Shown here piece after piece: positions 26,619-36,006 of a DNA stretch of 64,000 nucleotides. The DNA comes from Chitinophagaceae bacterium (GTDB lineage: Bacteria; Bacteroidota; Bacteroidia; Chitinophagales; Chitinophagaceae), in the NCBI GenBank assembly GCA_016787085.1, contig JAEUVJ010000012.1, forward strand, positions 1 to 64,000. The letters are read 5' to 3'. Under the pieces are notes generated by a model. It was not told the DNA's origin and made no database searches. It worked only from the letters and a program-made list of their open reading frames with translations. The position numbers and the translations under genes are program-made. Within the stretch, counting starts at the first letter, position 1. Each line of letters begins with the position of its first letter.

Positions 26619-27200
26619 CTACATTCTTTTTTTTCTGTGAAAGTTGTCAGCGATCAGCACTGCCGGAATACCGACCATACTGATCAGTATCAGCGCCTGG
26701 ATGGCCGCATCGGTACTGTCAAACGGAGGCCTGCGCACATGGCTTAGCGGAAGTACGACGAGATTCATGACAGCCCATATAAACAGTCCATATAAGAAGC
26801 CCGTAATGAATTTATTTTTCAGCCATGAAATGAGTGTCGGATAAATAATAAACAGGAATGCAGTAAAAAAGAAGGCGATCATGAAATGAAAGACTATGCC
26901 CCAGGTGATCATGAGTGTATTGCTGATGGAAGACCCGCTCCCGAAAATGCCGGTGGCGATATATTTAAAGATGCGGTCGGGCCCTCCGCTGGATAAAAAA
27001 GTAAAGAAAGAAACTGGTTCCGCTTCACCACCCGGCGCCATTTTAAGTTTAGCTCCCTGGTCAGTATCAATATAGAATTTGAAAACGGCAGCGCTGATAT
27101 CAAGTATCCCGGTTAGTAAAGCAGTCAGTGAAATAGTTCTGAACATGTCTGGTTTTTGGTATGTAGCAGTTGAAAGGGTTGCAGTCATCATAGTGGTCAT
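26619..27200 (-). CDS. Four-span integral membrane protein of unknown function
   Basis: A 193-residue protein. After a short N-terminal tail (several possible Met starts, MTTMMTATLSTATYQKPDM) come spans near ISLTALLTGILDISAAVF, TLMITWGIVFHFMIAFFF, FITGFLYGLFIWAVMNLVVL and ALILISMVGIPAVLIA. The loop between spans 3 and 4 (LPLSHVRRPPFDSTDAAIQA) is distinctive. The build resembles the YagU/DUF1440-type membrane proteins but I cannot confirm membership. It precedes the PafA-like gene on the same strand with an 82-base gap. Confidence 0.65.
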   Translation of the reverse strand: MTTMMTATLSTATYQKPDMFRTISLTALLTGILDISAAVFKFYIDTDQGAKLKMAPGGEAEPVSFFTFLSSGGPDRIFKYIATGIFGSGSSISNTLMITWGIVFHFMIAFFFTAFLFIIYPTLISWLKNKFITGFLYGLFIWAVMNLVVLPLSHVRRPPFDSTDAAIQALILISMVGIPAVLIADNFHRKKRM

Positions 27201-27357
27201 GGGTTGGTACGGAGAAACTAATATACAGATACGGGCCCCAATGCAGCAAGGGTATTTTGATAAGTGTTAGTTCGGAAGGGCAGGAGGTAGATTTTCCCGG
27301 TGAAATACTATTGTTCCGGGCCTCTCAAAATTCTACTTTGCAGCAAAACCAGCCCTT

Positions 27358-28398
27358 ATGAAGACCCTTATCGGACAGGTATATATGAAGAATAAGGCTT
27401 TGCGGGTGATCTGCTTCATTGTTTTTTTTCTTGTATATCTCATCCTGATGCCCGGTTGTAAGAAGAGTGGCGTTGCAGACGATCATGGAAACGGGAACAC
27501 CGATGACACGCCATCGTTGAGCTGTACCGCAACGAAAGCAGATGCTGAGAACCTGCAGCTTTTTCCCACAGATAATGCCTGGAACCTTGATATTTCTTCA
27601 GCCCAGGTTGATCCCTACAACTCGCAGATCATTGCCGGTTTTGCATCGAATGTGATCAAAGCGGATTTTGGCAGCGGTTTGTGGGAAGGTGCACCAATCG
27701 GTATTCCCTATGTGGTAGTATGCGGCAACCAAACCAAATACCCGGTGGTATTTCGTTCCAACAGTTATGACGGCAATTATGGGGACGAAAGTGATGCCGG
27801 TCCTTATCCTGTTCCTTTAACAGCGCCGATAGAAGGCAATGGCGGCGGCGATAGTCATGTGATCGCCTTGGATAAAGAGAATAAGATATTGTACGAACTA
27901 TATAATGCATCTGTGAATAATGGCCGCTGGGAAGCCTCATCGGGCGCCATCTTCGATCTGAAGACAAATGCGCTGCGGCCTGATGGATGGACCTCTGCGG
28001 ATGCAGCGGGTCTTCCGATCTTTGCCGGTTTGGTGCGATATGAAGAGATACTAAAAGGCGTAATAGATCACCCGGTACGGTTCACGTTACCTTCATCGAA
28101 AGTAAAGCCTGCGTATATACATCCTGCCCGCCACAAAGTTAACAGTACCGGCGGGCAGTTTTCTTCTTTGCCATTTGGTGCAAGGATACGTTTGAAAGCC
28201 AGTTTTGATATCAGTTCTTTCTCTGCCACCAATAAGATCATTTTGGCCGCTATGAAGAAATACGGCCTGATACTCGCCGACATCGGCAGTAACCTTTATA
28301 TCACCGGCGCCCCCGATGAAAGATGGAATAATGATGACCTGCGCCAGCTCGGGCAGGTACATGGTTCCGATTTTGAAGTCGTAAAGTTCAATAATTAA
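27358..28398 (+). CDS. Lipoprotein of a widespread uncharacterised family
   Basis: A 346-residue protein; start at 27358, or the ATG at 27385, which would place the lipobox MPGC at Cys25. The mature part has dense conserved-looking motifs: LFPTDNAWNLDISS, GIPYVVVCG, ESDAGPYPVPL, GDSHVIALDKEN, LYELYNAS, SGAIFDLKTNALRPDGWTS, FAGLVRYEEIL, FTLPSSKVKPAYIHPARH and FGARIRLKASFDIS, ending AAMKKYGLILADIGS. I recognise this as a family seen in many soil bacteria and some eukaryotes with no known function. High sequence density of Gly/Asp/Trp/His suggests an enzyme or carbohydrate-binding protein; that is inference. Confidence 0.75.
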   Translation: MKTLIGQVYMKNKALRVICFIVFFLVYLILMPGCKKSGVADDHGNGNTDDTPSLSCTATKADAENLQLFPTDNAWNLDISSAQVDPYNSQIIAGFASNVIKADFGSGLWEGAPIGIPYVVVCGNQTKYPVVFRSNSYDGNYGDESDAGPYPVPLTAPIEGNGGGDSHVIALDKENKILYELYNASVNNGRWEASSGAIFDLKTNALRPDGWTSADAAGLPIFAGLVRYEEILKGVIDHPVRFTLPSSKVKPAYIHPARHKVNSTGGQFSSLPFGARIRLKASFDISSFSATNKIILAAMKKYGLILADIGSNLYITGAPDERWNNDDLRQLGQVHGSDFEVVKFNN

Positions 28399-28474
28399 AA
28401 GGGTTGCCGGCGAATCCGCTAAGTGAACTGAGAACTTTGTATTCATCGTGTCTTTGTGGCAAGTTTTATCCTTA

Positions 28475-29686
28475 TTAAGCAGACGCCTTATGCAATCTCC
28501 AGTAGGAAAAAGAGGTGAATAATGTGAGGCATCCCACTATCCACCACAATACATTGAATCCTGCATGTTCAGCTACCTGTGCACCCAGTAACGGGCCGAG
28601 ACACTGTGCGGCTGACCATGCCATCGTATATAAGCCGGCATATTGCCCCCTGTTGGAAGGTAGTGTCCGGCTGATCCAGTAGGTATTCATGAATGGCATG
28701 GAAAATATCTCACCGAAGGTGATCAGCAGTATCATCGCAAATGCCAGTGATGCCCCCATCCCCGGCAGGTTTAGCATCAGGAATGCCAGCCCGGTCAGCG
28801 CTACACCAAATATGATATAAACAGTACTTCTCCTTTTACCTTCTAATTTATACACCAATACCATTTCGACCAGGGCGATGATAATGCCATTAATGGCCAT
28901 CAGGAACCCGATATAGGGTTTGGAAAAATGAAGATCATTTTTAAAATACACAGGCAGATTGGTGAATATCTGGAAAAAACAACTGGCAAACAACATGGTG
29001 ATGGTGATAAACCATAAGTATGTTTTATCCTTGTAGGCAGAATGAACAACAGGTGCTGACCCATCCGTTGATTTCTTTGCCGGTTTATAATTTACGGGTT
29101 TCAGGAACCACCACATCAGCAGTGCGGCAAACAGGTTGGTAATACCATCTATCCAGAACAACAGTTCATAGCTTACATCTGCTATCAACCCGCCTGTACC
29201 GCTGCCTACTGCCCATCCGATATTGATGGCAAGCCTGTTCAGGGCATAAGATCTTGTCCTGTTTTCATCTTTACTGTAAAAGGCAATCGCAGTAGAATTG
29301 GCCGGACGGAATGCTTCATTGACAAAACTGACAAGAAATGTAAACAGGCATATCAGGGAATAGCTATGCATCTGGCCTAATACCATGAACAAAATGCCTC
29401 CGCCGGTAAGGGTGATCAGTTGTACAGGATAAAACCCGATCTTGTCCGTCAGTCTTCCTCCAAAATAAGCGCCGCTGAAAGCGCCGGCTCCAAACAGACC
29501 AAATACTACACCTGCCTGCCCGATACTGTAGCCTGTGCTGGTAAGGTAAATGGTCATAAAAGGAATGACCATCGTGCCGCTCCGGTTGATAAGCATGACC
29601 AGCGATAGCAACCAGGTTGACCTTGACAGCCCCGAATAAGCATTGCGATATGTTTTGACTGTAGTGGAGATCATAAAGTGGCGCAA
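28475..29686 (-). CDS. Major facilitator superfamily transporter
   Basis: A 403-residue protein with 12 predicted spans in two halves, the first beginning LLSLVMLINRSGTMVIPFMTIYL and carrying the MFS loop 2-3 signature GGRLTDKIG. The layout (short N-terminus, RSGTMV in span 1) resembles the MdtH-type drug efflux group. It would use the proton gradient to export small molecules across the inner membrane; the substrate is unknown. Start at 29686 or the ATG four codons later. Single gene. Confidence 0.87.
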   Translation of the reverse strand: MRHFMISTTVKTYRNAYSGLSRSTWLLSLVMLINRSGTMVIPFMTIYLTSTGYSIGQAGVVFGLFGAGAFSGAYFGGRLTDKIGFYPVQLITLTGGGILFMVLGQMHSYSLICLFTFLVSFVNEAFRPANSTAIAFYSKDENRTRSYALNRLAINIGWAVGSGTGGLIADVSYELLFWIDGITNLFAALLMWWFLKPVNYKPAKKSTDGSAPVVHSAYKDKTYLWFITITMLFASCFFQIFTNLPVYFKNDLHFSKPYIGFLMAINGIIIALVEMVLVYKLEGKRRSTVYIIFGVALTGLAFLMLNLPGMGASLAFAMILLITFGEIFSMPFMNTYWISRTLPSNRGQYAGLYTMAWSAAQCLGPLLGAQVAEHAGFNVLWWIVGCLTLFTSFSYWRLHKASA

Positions 29687-29758
29687 AGTTACCGGATGAA
29701 TGCATCTCCATACTGCCCGGTCGTGAAAAAGAGTATGCCCAAAAGAGGGGATGGCCTG

Positions 29759-30838
29759 TTAGTGAGGATCACAGTTGATCACCGGGGCGCCAATGGCCGC
29801 CGCATATCTTTCCATACTATGCTGGTAGCCTGCCTCCGCAAACCAGTCGCCTGCTGTATTACCATTGTTCTTACCGGAAAGGGGGATGTTTAGTATCCTG
29901 CCATTACCGCTGGTATGTGAATAGCCGGAGAACCCACCACTGAATTCGAGGAGGTTCAGTCCCGTACTGATAATGGTAAAGGCGTTGCTCAACGAGGTAT
30001 TGATATTCTTATAGCCTATTTCAACAGAGCCGGCAGCAGGGCCATTGGTGAAAAGATCGCCCAGTTTCTTCATCCGGTCTGTGCAGGGAAATTTGGCTAC
30101 GATATCATTGCTGTTCTCTATGCGTAGAGCATCGGGGAATTTTTTATCAAAATCTTCAGCAAAATGACGGTTGCCCGGCGCAGGCGCAGCAAAGGTGGTG
30201 ACATGGATGTTGCTTTTAGGCTGGCCACCTTCATTGAATTTTGACCAGAGATAAGAGGCATACACAATGGCTATATTCCCCCCTAGACTATGACCGGCAA
30301 TGTACAATGGGTTTTCGCCCTTTACATTTTCTGATAAGAAGGTCCACAAAGTTTTACCACTGGTCTTATCTTTTAGTTTCTCCATGTTTTGCCAGGCGAT
30401 ATAGGATCCCTGGGATATTTTGGCTTTCTCATTGGCGCAATAAGGCCATTTATCCTGAACGGCCACATTCAGGTCATGATAGACCCAGTTATTGAACGCA
30501 TCCTCAGTAAAAGAAAGAAGCGAACCCCTGATGGCTAAAACATATTTTTCGCCATCCGTAGCAACAAAAGCATAATTACCATTGATTCCGGCAGGGTCCC
30601 ACACAACTTTCCATCCCGGTGCATGTTTATCCAGTTGTCCCTGCGGGGCCGGGCAATAAGTTATTTCGGCAAACAGGGCGGCTGTGGTATCGGTGAAAGG
30701 CGGTTTGGGTGGTTCAGCAGTTTCTGTATTTACAGGCGGCTGTTCATTTTCATTACCGGGGTTGACGTTACTGCTATCCTGGTGGTTACAGGATAAAAGA
30801 AAGAGCAGGCTGGCCAGAGAAAAGCAGAGGTATTTCAT
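29759..30838 (-). CDS. Class 3 lipase-type lipoprotein
   Basis: A 359-residue lipoprotein (lipobox LLSC, Cys17), followed by a Pro/Glu/Thr-rich linker and a lipase class 3 domain: VLAIRGSLLSFTEDAFNNW, the nucleophile motif IAGHSLGGNIAI, then TFAAPAPGNRHFAEDF and NSNDIVAKFP, which is the usual Asp position, and GYSHTSGNG with a candidate His. Such enzymes hydrolyse acylglycerols or phospholipids. Anchoring in the envelope with a flexible linker suggests an outward-facing role. Single gene; divergent from the metallo-hydrolase gene at 31126. Confidence 0.87.
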   Translation of the reverse strand: MKYLCFSLASLLFLLSCNHQDSSNVNPGNENEQPPVNTETAEPPKPPFTDTTAALFAEITYCPAPQGQLDKHAPGWKVVWDPAGINGNYAFVATDGEKYVLAIRGSLLSFTEDAFNNWVYHDLNVAVQDKWPYCANEKAKISQGSYIAWQNMEKLKDKTSGKTLWTFLSENVKGENPLYIAGHSLGGNIAIVYASYLWSKFNEGGQPKSNIHVTTFAAPAPGNRHFAEDFDKKFPDALRIENSNDIVAKFPCTDRMKKLGDLFTNGPAAGSVEIGYKNINTSLSNAFTIISTGLNLLEFSGGFSGYSHTSGNGRILNIPLSGKNNGNTAGDWFAEAGYQHSMERYAAAIGAPVINCDPH

Positions 30839-31066
30839 ACAAAAAGAGGTGGTTAAAAATACAGATTTGCTTACAGGTATGAACAGGGTAAGTGAGTTCT
30901 GTTATGAATGAGAAGGCCTATAAAAAAAATTGGGGGCGGAATAGAAATTCACCCCCGTTTTTAAAATCCAATATCCTATGAAAAACCGAGGCAATGATAG
31001 GGATAATATTGTAAATAACAAATACCCTAAACAGGTTATTTTCTGAAACAGGGCTATTATTACCTG

Positions 31067-31095
31067 TTTGTGTTATATAAACACGGCTATATTTG
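31067..31095 (+). promoter_or_regulatory. Bacteroidota-type promoter of the metallo-hydrolase gene
   Basis: TTTG at 31067-31070 and TATATTTG at 31088-31095 (fits TAnnTTTG), 17 bases apart. Transcription should start near 31100, about 25 bases before the ATG at 31126. Confidence 0.7.
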
Positions 31096-31125
31096 ATCAG
31101 GGACTGATGTTAATATCTACTTTAA

Positions 31126-32169
31126 ATGGGACTCTTTAAATCATTCGGCAGCAACCCTTCAGGTAAAGATCTCTCACGGATAGTTGCATCTGCTAACTAT
31201 CGGGACCAGGTATTTCAAAACCAAAGCGAAACCCTGGCGCTGATCAAAGGGACTTCCTATCTCAGGCTTACCTGGAAATTCCTGAACAAGCCAAAATACA
31301 CAGCGCCGCCACGACCATTGCCTTCTGTAAAGACCGATATGAGATCGGTTGCAAAAGATAAGCCGGTCATTGTATGGTTTGGCCATTCCTCGTACCTGAT
31401 ATGTATCAACGGGAAAAATATCCTGGTTGATCCTGTTTTCAGCGGTTATGCATCCCCATTCTCGTTCACTGGCAAAAGTTTTAAAGGGTCTGACATATAC
31501 AGGCCAGAGGATATGCCGGATATTGACCTGCTGATACTCACCCATGATCATTACGATCATTTAGATCACCAGACGGTGTTAAAGCTGAAGCATAGAACAA
31601 AGAGGATTGCCACATCGCTGGGAGTAGGCTCCCATTTACAGTATTGGGGAGTAGATAAGAAGATGATCACAGAGTTTGACTGGTGGGAAGAAAAACAGGT
31701 GTTGGACGATAGCACACTGACGGCTGCTCCAGCCCGCCATTTTTCCGGCAGGTCCTTTACCCGCAATAAAACCCTTTGGTCATCCTTTATTCTTCGGTCA
31801 GGCGGATATAATATGTATATCGGGGGCGACAGCGGGTATGATGGCCATTTTAAAACAATCGGCGAAAAGCACGGCCCTTTTGATATCGCCATGCTGGAAA
31901 CAGGACAATACGGAAATGAATGGCCTTATATTCATATGACACCGGAAGAAGCTGTCCAGGCATCGGCTGATCTGAAGGCCAAAGTGATGATGCCTGTACA
32001 TTGGGCAAAATTCGCCCTTGCCATGCATCCATGGGATGACCCTGTAAGAAGAGTGGTCGCCCGGGCAAAGGACCTGGATGTAAAAGTGACCACCCCGGTG
32101 ATCGGTGAGCCGGTGATCATAGGCCAGCATTACCCTTCATCTTACTGGTGGGAAGATTTAAATACATGA
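31126..32169 (+). CDS. Metallo-beta-lactamase-fold hydrolase (NAPE-PLD / UlaG-like)
   Basis: A 347-residue cytoplasmic protein of the metallo-beta-lactamase fold. Metal ligands: THDHYDHLD near residue 139, PARHFSGR near 204, GGDSGYDGH near 228 and MPVHWAKF near 287. The N-terminal part (LTWKFLNKPKYTAPPRPLPSV) and VWFGHSSYL match the N-acyl-phosphatidylethanolamine phospholipase D-like group, which cleave phosphodiesters in lipids; bacterial members often have unknown substrates. It is preceded by a good promoter and closed by a double hairpin. Confidence 0.87.
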   Translation: MGLFKSFGSNPSGKDLSRIVASANYRDQVFQNQSETLALIKGTSYLRLTWKFLNKPKYTAPPRPLPSVKTDMRSVAKDKPVIVWFGHSSYLICINGKNILVDPVFSGYASPFSFTGKSFKGSDIYRPEDMPDIDLLILTHDHYDHLDHQTVLKLKHRTKRIATSLGVGSHLQYWGVDKKMITEFDWWEEKQVLDDSTLTAAPARHFSGRSFTRNKTLWSSFILRSGGYNMYIGGDSGYDGHFKTIGEKHGPFDIAMLETGQYGNEWPYIHMTPEEAVQASADLKAKVMMPVHWAKFALAMHPWDDPVRRVVARAKDLDVKVTTPVIGEPVIIGQHYPSSYWWEDLNT

Positions 32170-32264
32170 TATGCCTGCGGAGGCTGGAATGCGTGGACCT
32201 TTCTACCAAAGAAAAATATGATCTGAAAGACGAGCTGCATAAACCAGTCAGGTATTAACAAAGA

Positions 32265-32308
32265 ACGTCCCGCCTGGGGCGGGACGTAACGGGCATTCAT
32301 GGAATGCC
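32265..32308. terminator. Double hairpin between convergent genes
   Basis: Two adjacent perfect stems: 10 bp at 32265-32287 (ACGTCCCGCC / GGCGGGACGT, 3-nt loop) and 7 bp at 32292-32308 (GGCATTC / GAATGCC, 3-nt loop), the second followed by GGATTTTAAT. Placed between the plus-strand metallo-hydrolase and the minus-strand head-GIN gene. Confidence 0.75.
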
Positions 32309-32313
32309 GGATT

Positions 32314-33018
32314 TTAATCATGAATGATCCTGCCGTTGCCACTGGTAACAAACTGGGTAACCGGCGGATTTCCCCTGTAATACACCCTGCTTTCTCCCGA
32401 CGCCTCTGCAAAAATTCGTTCTACTGGTTGTACGTATGCTTTGGCTGTACCTGATACGCTGATATCTACTTCTGTCGCAGCGGTATTGTAAGAGTTCAGT
32501 TTTGAATTGCCCGACATATTTCCATAAAGGCTCTCCGTATTACCGGTAAGATGTAATGTTGAAGTGCCTGAAAGGTCTATCTGGGCATTGATGGCGGTGC
32601 CGCTTACCGTACATTCAGCATTACCTGAGAGAATGTTGCGAATGACATTATTCTGTCCCGCAAATCCGCTGATAGTAGCTTTTGCCGCGCCGTTGAGATT
32701 AAGCGATATAAGGCTTGGCAGGGTGATGACAAAATCAACCCGGTAGCGGTCATTTTTATGATTTTTGTATTTGATATCAAGCAGGCCTGCCGTGGTTACG
32801 GTCATATCCAGGTCAGCCAGGTCATCGGCACAGCCGATTGCTTTAATGCTGAAATTGTTGCCTTTGGAAATAGTAAGACCAAAGGTCTCACCCGCACGGA
32901 TACGGGTGTAATCAGTTAAGGCAAAAGTTTGTTCAGTGGCGCCGGGACATTCTCTTTTTTCTTTTTCGCAGGATACAAAAACTGCGGCTAATGCAGCGAT
33001 GAGGAGATACTTTTTCAT
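32314..33018 (-). CDS. Head-GIN domain (DUF2807) lipoprotein, copy 2
   Basis: A 234-residue lipoprotein (lipobox VSC, Cys17) with the same layout as the copy at 2118-2825: mature start EKEKRECPG, then LSGNAECTVSG, LTGNTESLYGNMSGNSKL and the shared ending YYRGNPP. The two are about two-thirds identical along their length and share a 24-base upstream element, so they are recent duplicates placed 30 kb apart. Function unknown; probably surface or periplasmic beta-solenoid. Confidence 0.88.
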   Translation of the reverse strand: MKKYLLIAALAAVFVSCEKEKRECPGATEQTFALTDYTRIRAGETFGLTISKGNNFSIKAIGCADDLADLDMTVTTAGLLDIKYKNHKNDRYRVDFVITLPSLISLNLNGAAKATISGFAGQNNVIRNILSGNAECTVSGTAINAQIDLSGTSTLHLTGNTESLYGNMSGNSKLNSYNTAATEVDISVSGTAKAYVQPVERIFAEASGESRVYYRGNPPVTQFVTSGNGRIIHD

Positions 33019-33110
33019 ACCAGAGGTTTAAGGTTAAATGGTTTTTGATTTACTGACAACAAAAGTATCCCCGATGCTAAACGATTTTGATCAATAAGGA
33101 TGAAAGGAAC

Positions 33111-33134
33111 TGATTGTTAAAAAGAATTAAGAAA
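33111..33134 (-). promoter_or_regulatory. 24-base upstream element, second copy
   Basis: Identical to 2916-2939 and at nearly the same distance from the start codon. See that entry for interpretation. Confidence 0.5.
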
Positions 33135-33247
33135 CCTGGTTCAGGATATTAATGAGTGTTAGCCTGCAACAAATGCGATGTTTATTCCGGGTACTGTCGT
33201 TAAAGCAATATTCTTTATTTTCGGATGGTGTAAAGCAAATAACTTAT

Positions 33248-33658
33248 ATGCAAAAATCAACCCGCCGTCAATTCATCAACGATACAGGTAAAGCCGCTAT
33301 AGCCGGAACGATCTTACTGGCGGCTGACCCGTCAACTGAAAAGGAAATGAAAAATGTTTTCGTGCATCATGTCTATTTCTGGCTGAAGAATGCAGATAGC
33401 AAAGAAGAGCTTGCTAAACTGGTAGCCGGGTTAAAAAAGCTGTCGGCTGTTACCACTATCAAACAGTTTCATATAGGCAAACCGGCCGGTACCAGCCGGG
33501 AAGTGATAGATAGCTCCTATTCAGTTTCATGGCTTACCCTGTTTGCTTCCAAAGCCGACCAGGACAGCTACCAGTCCGATCCCATTCACCTGAAGTTCAT
33601 AGAAGAATGTTCCTCCCTCTGGAAAAAGGTGGTGGTGTATGATTCCACAGACCTGTAG
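33248..33658 (+). CDS. Dabb (stress-responsive) domain protein with Tat-like signal
   Basis: A 136-residue protein started at the ATG at 33248, where a twin-arginine-like signal begins (MQKSTRRQFINDTGKAAIAG). It continues into a Dabb domain (VFVHHVYFWLKNADSKEELAKLVAGL...FHIGKPAGTSREVIDSSYSVSWLTLFASKADQDSY). This alpha+beta barrel family binds or converts small molecules and is often stress-related. Upstream codons to 33152 are not family-like. A cytoplasmic start at the internal Met (MKNVFVHH) is an alternative. Confidence 0.8.
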   Translation: MQKSTRRQFINDTGKAAIAGTILLAADPSTEKEMKNVFVHHVYFWLKNADSKEELAKLVAGLKKLSAVTTIKQFHIGKPAGTSREVIDSSYSVSWLTLFASKADQDSYQSDPIHLKFIEECSSLWKKVVVYDSTDL

Positions 33659-33720
33659 GCTGTTCACCGCCTGAAACTGTCCATTGGTCAACCATATTTT
33701 TACCTGGCAAAAGAGGATGA

Positions 33721-33728
33721 TAGGTTTG
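33721..33728 (+). promoter_or_regulatory. Candidate -7 element before acyltransferase/two-component genes
   Basis: TAGGTTTG fits TAnnTTTG and lies 16 bases before the ATG at 33745. No clear TTTG is seen at -33, so the site is only a candidate. Confidence 0.35.
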
Positions 33729-33744
33729 TGTCAAATTGAAATGT

Positions 33745-34965
33745 ATGCAAACTTCCTCCCGCCAGGCTTACCTCGACTGGCTTCGTATCGGGGCCATCAT
33801 GGCAGTTTTATTCTTTCATTCCGCTATGCCTTTTGCCACAGATGAGGAATGGCATATCGGGAATAAAGAACGGAGTGATCTTTTTGCAGAGTTCGCTTTC
33901 TGGCTAAGCCGCTTCCGGATGCAATTGTTGTTCTTTATCTCCGGGGCTGTTAGTTACTATATGCTGAAAAAATACGACGGTAAGTACTTTATCGCCCAGC
34001 GCTGGAAACGCCTGATGATACCACTGCTGTTCGGGATGCTGGTGATCGTGCCGCCTCAGATATACATGGAACGGGTGGCCAACGGCTATACCGGCTCGTA
34101 CTGGCAATTCTATCCTTCTATTTTTGAAGGTAAGCCCTATCCTGAAGGCAATACCAGCTGGCACCACCTCTGGTTTATCCTCTATCTTTTTATCTACGAT
34201 CTTATCAGTGTGCCCTTGTTCAAATGGTTGTTGTTTGGAAAGGGAAAGAAGTTTACAGAAGGTAAACTGGGATGGCTGGCAAAAGGCAAACGTATTTACC
34301 TGTTGATGATACCCAGCATGATCGTTTTTGCCGGGCTGATCCTGAAATTTCCCCGTAGCAATGCGTTGATCGGTGATTGGGCCATGCTCATCTACTGGTA
34401 CCTGTTTGTGATACTCGGTTATCTCGTCATGTGCAACCTGGAACTGATAGAAAGTATGGTACGTAACCGCCGTTTTTCCATGCTGCTGGCATTCGGTTCA
34501 CTGATCTTCTGTAATTATCTCCGTTGGAATGATAAGGAGCCCTGGGATGCGCTGGGAGCAGGCTGGCGTCAATCGCCACTGACCTATCTCTACCTTTGTG
34601 TATTCCCGCTGATTGCCTGGAGCTGGATACTGATGCTGACAGGGTATGCTAAGAAATACTTAGACAAGCCTAAAGCTGTTCTATCTTATATCAACCAGGC
34701 GATCTATCCCTTCTATATCCTTCACCAGACCGTGATCGTCATCCTTGCCTTTTATGTGGTACAGGTGAATGAATCCATACTGGCAAAATATCTTTTCATC
34801 GTGGCGCTGACCTTTGTATTATCCATGTTCATCTATCATATCCTGATCAGGCCCTATAACGTCATGCGTGTCTTATTTGGAATGAAACCGCTCCCCAAAA
34901 ACAAGAAAGCGGAAAAGGCGACGGAGGAAAAACAGGTGGGGCAGCCGGAATTACAAATTGCGTAA
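33745..34965 (+). CDS. Acyltransferase 3 family membrane protein
   Basis: A 406-residue protein with about ten membrane spans. Start at the ATG at 33745 (MQTSSRQAYLDWLRIGAIMA), because the family begins with this YLDWLR motif; a TTG three codons earlier is not needed. The conserved acyltransferase 3 features are the N-terminal DWLRI...LFFHSAMPF with the His, and RFRMQLLFFISG. These enzymes move acetyl or other acyl groups onto sugars or lipids on the periplasmic side. It is immediately followed (12 bases) by a sensor kinase and response regulator, so the three likely form one operon. Confidence 0.87.
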   Translation: MQTSSRQAYLDWLRIGAIMAVLFFHSAMPFATDEEWHIGNKERSDLFAEFAFWLSRFRMQLLFFISGAVSYYMLKKYDGKYFIAQRWKRLMIPLLFGMLVIVPPQIYMERVANGYTGSYWQFYPSIFEGKPYPEGNTSWHHLWFILYLFIYDLISVPLFKWLLFGKGKKFTEGKLGWLAKGKRIYLLMIPSMIVFAGLILKFPRSNALIGDWAMLIYWYLFVILGYLVMCNLELIESMVRNRRFSMLLAFGSLIFCNYLRWNDKEPWDALGAGWRQSPLTYLYLCVFPLIAWSWILMLTGYAKKYLDKPKAVLSYINQAIYPFYILHQTVIVILAFYVVQVNESILAKYLFIVALTFVLSMFIYHILIRPYNVMRVLFGMKPLPKNKKAEKATEEKQVGQPELQIA

Positions 34966-34977
34966 CTTTCTATTCAC

Positions 34978-36006
34978 ATGAAAAAGCTCTGGCGATATAC
35001 TTATCCTGCTTTATTCGGTTTGCTGATCTATGCTACCATACGGGTTGTGAACGATACGGTGGCTGAGTTCAGGTTCTGGTACAGAGATTGGAAAATTAGT
35101 GCTATTGAGATCATTACCTGTATACTGATGGGTTACCTGCTGGACTTCTGCTTCAGAAAGATGTTCAGGAAGTTTGACAGTAAAATGCATCGGACGGTCG
35201 GATACAAAACTGTCTTATATGAGCTGCTCTGGGTGACCATTCTCATAGAGGTCGTCGTTAACCTGGTGATCACCCCGATGGTGGCTTTTACGGATGATGG
35301 TCTTTCATGGGGAGATTTTGCTATCATCAATATCATTCCGCTGTTGTATTGCCTGATCTATTACACGGTAGTCAGGAGCAACAAGCTATTGCAGGCGTAC
35401 GTGAACAACAGGCTGCAACTGGAAAAAGTAACGACTGACCAGTTGCAGACAGAACTCAAATTCCTGAAGGCGCAATATCATCCTCATTTCTTGTTCAATG
35501 CGCTTAACACGATCTACTTCCAGATGGATGAGAATGTGAGTGAGGCTAAAAGAACGATCGAGAAGTTCTCGGAACTGCTGCGTTACCAGTTGTACGACCA
35601 GCAGCAGACCGTTCCTGTCAGCCAGGAAATAGAATACCTGAAGAATTTTATAGATATACAGAAAGTACGCACATCGGAACGGCTGCAGCTGCAAACACAT
35701 TTTGATACGGCACTGAACGGGCAACAGGTGTATCCTTTATTGTTCCTGCCATTGGTGGAGAATGCTTTCAAATACGTGGGCGGCGATTACCGGATTGATA
35801 TCCGTGCTTCCGGTGATGCGAGGGGTATCGAATTCACTGTGAGCAACTCTTTGCCGCCAGGGCCACTGTCAGAAAAGAAGAATGGCATCGGGCTGGAGAA
35901 CCTGAAGAGAAGACTGGAACTGCTGTACCCCGGAAAACATGAATTGGCATTACAAAAGGACAGCAATAGCTTTACAGCAAAACTGAAACTGAAAACAGGC
36001 ACATGA
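34978..36006 (+). CDS. LytS-family sensor histidine kinase
   Basis: A 342-residue kinase: four hydrophobic spans in the first 130 residues, a short coiled segment, then the His_kinase domain with QYHPHFLFNALNT (His170), the N-box PLVENAFKY and the G-box GIGLENLKRRL. There is no separate periplasmic sensor domain, so the signal is probably sensed within the membrane. Its stop overlaps the response regulator start by four bases (ATGA at 36003-36006), so the pair is translationally coupled. Such LytS/LytTR pairs control cell-surface and metabolic genes; the acyltransferase just upstream is a likely target or partner. Confidence 0.92.
   Translation: MKKLWRYTYPALFGLLIYATIRVVNDTVAEFRFWYRDWKISAIEIITCILMGYLLDFCFRKMFRKFDSKMHRTVGYKTVLYELLWVTILIEVVVNLVITPMVAFTDDGLSWGDFAIINIIPLLYCLIYYTVVRSNKLLQAYVNNRLQLEKVTTDQLQTELKFLKAQYHPHFLFNALNTIYFQMDENVSEAKRTIEKFSELLRYQLYDQQQTVPVSQEIEYLKNFIDIQKVRTSERLQLQTHFDTALNGQQVYPLLFLPLVENAFKYVGGDYRIDIRASGDARGIEFTVSNSLPPGPLSEKKNGIGLENLKRRLELLYPGKHELALQKDSNSFTAKLKLKTGT

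Noticed and set aside
30932..30956. GGGGG/CCCCC hairpin as a terminator
   Set aside because: It lies between divergent genes (lipase and metallo-hydrolase), so no transcript ends there; the 5-bp stem with a 15-base loop is probably chance.
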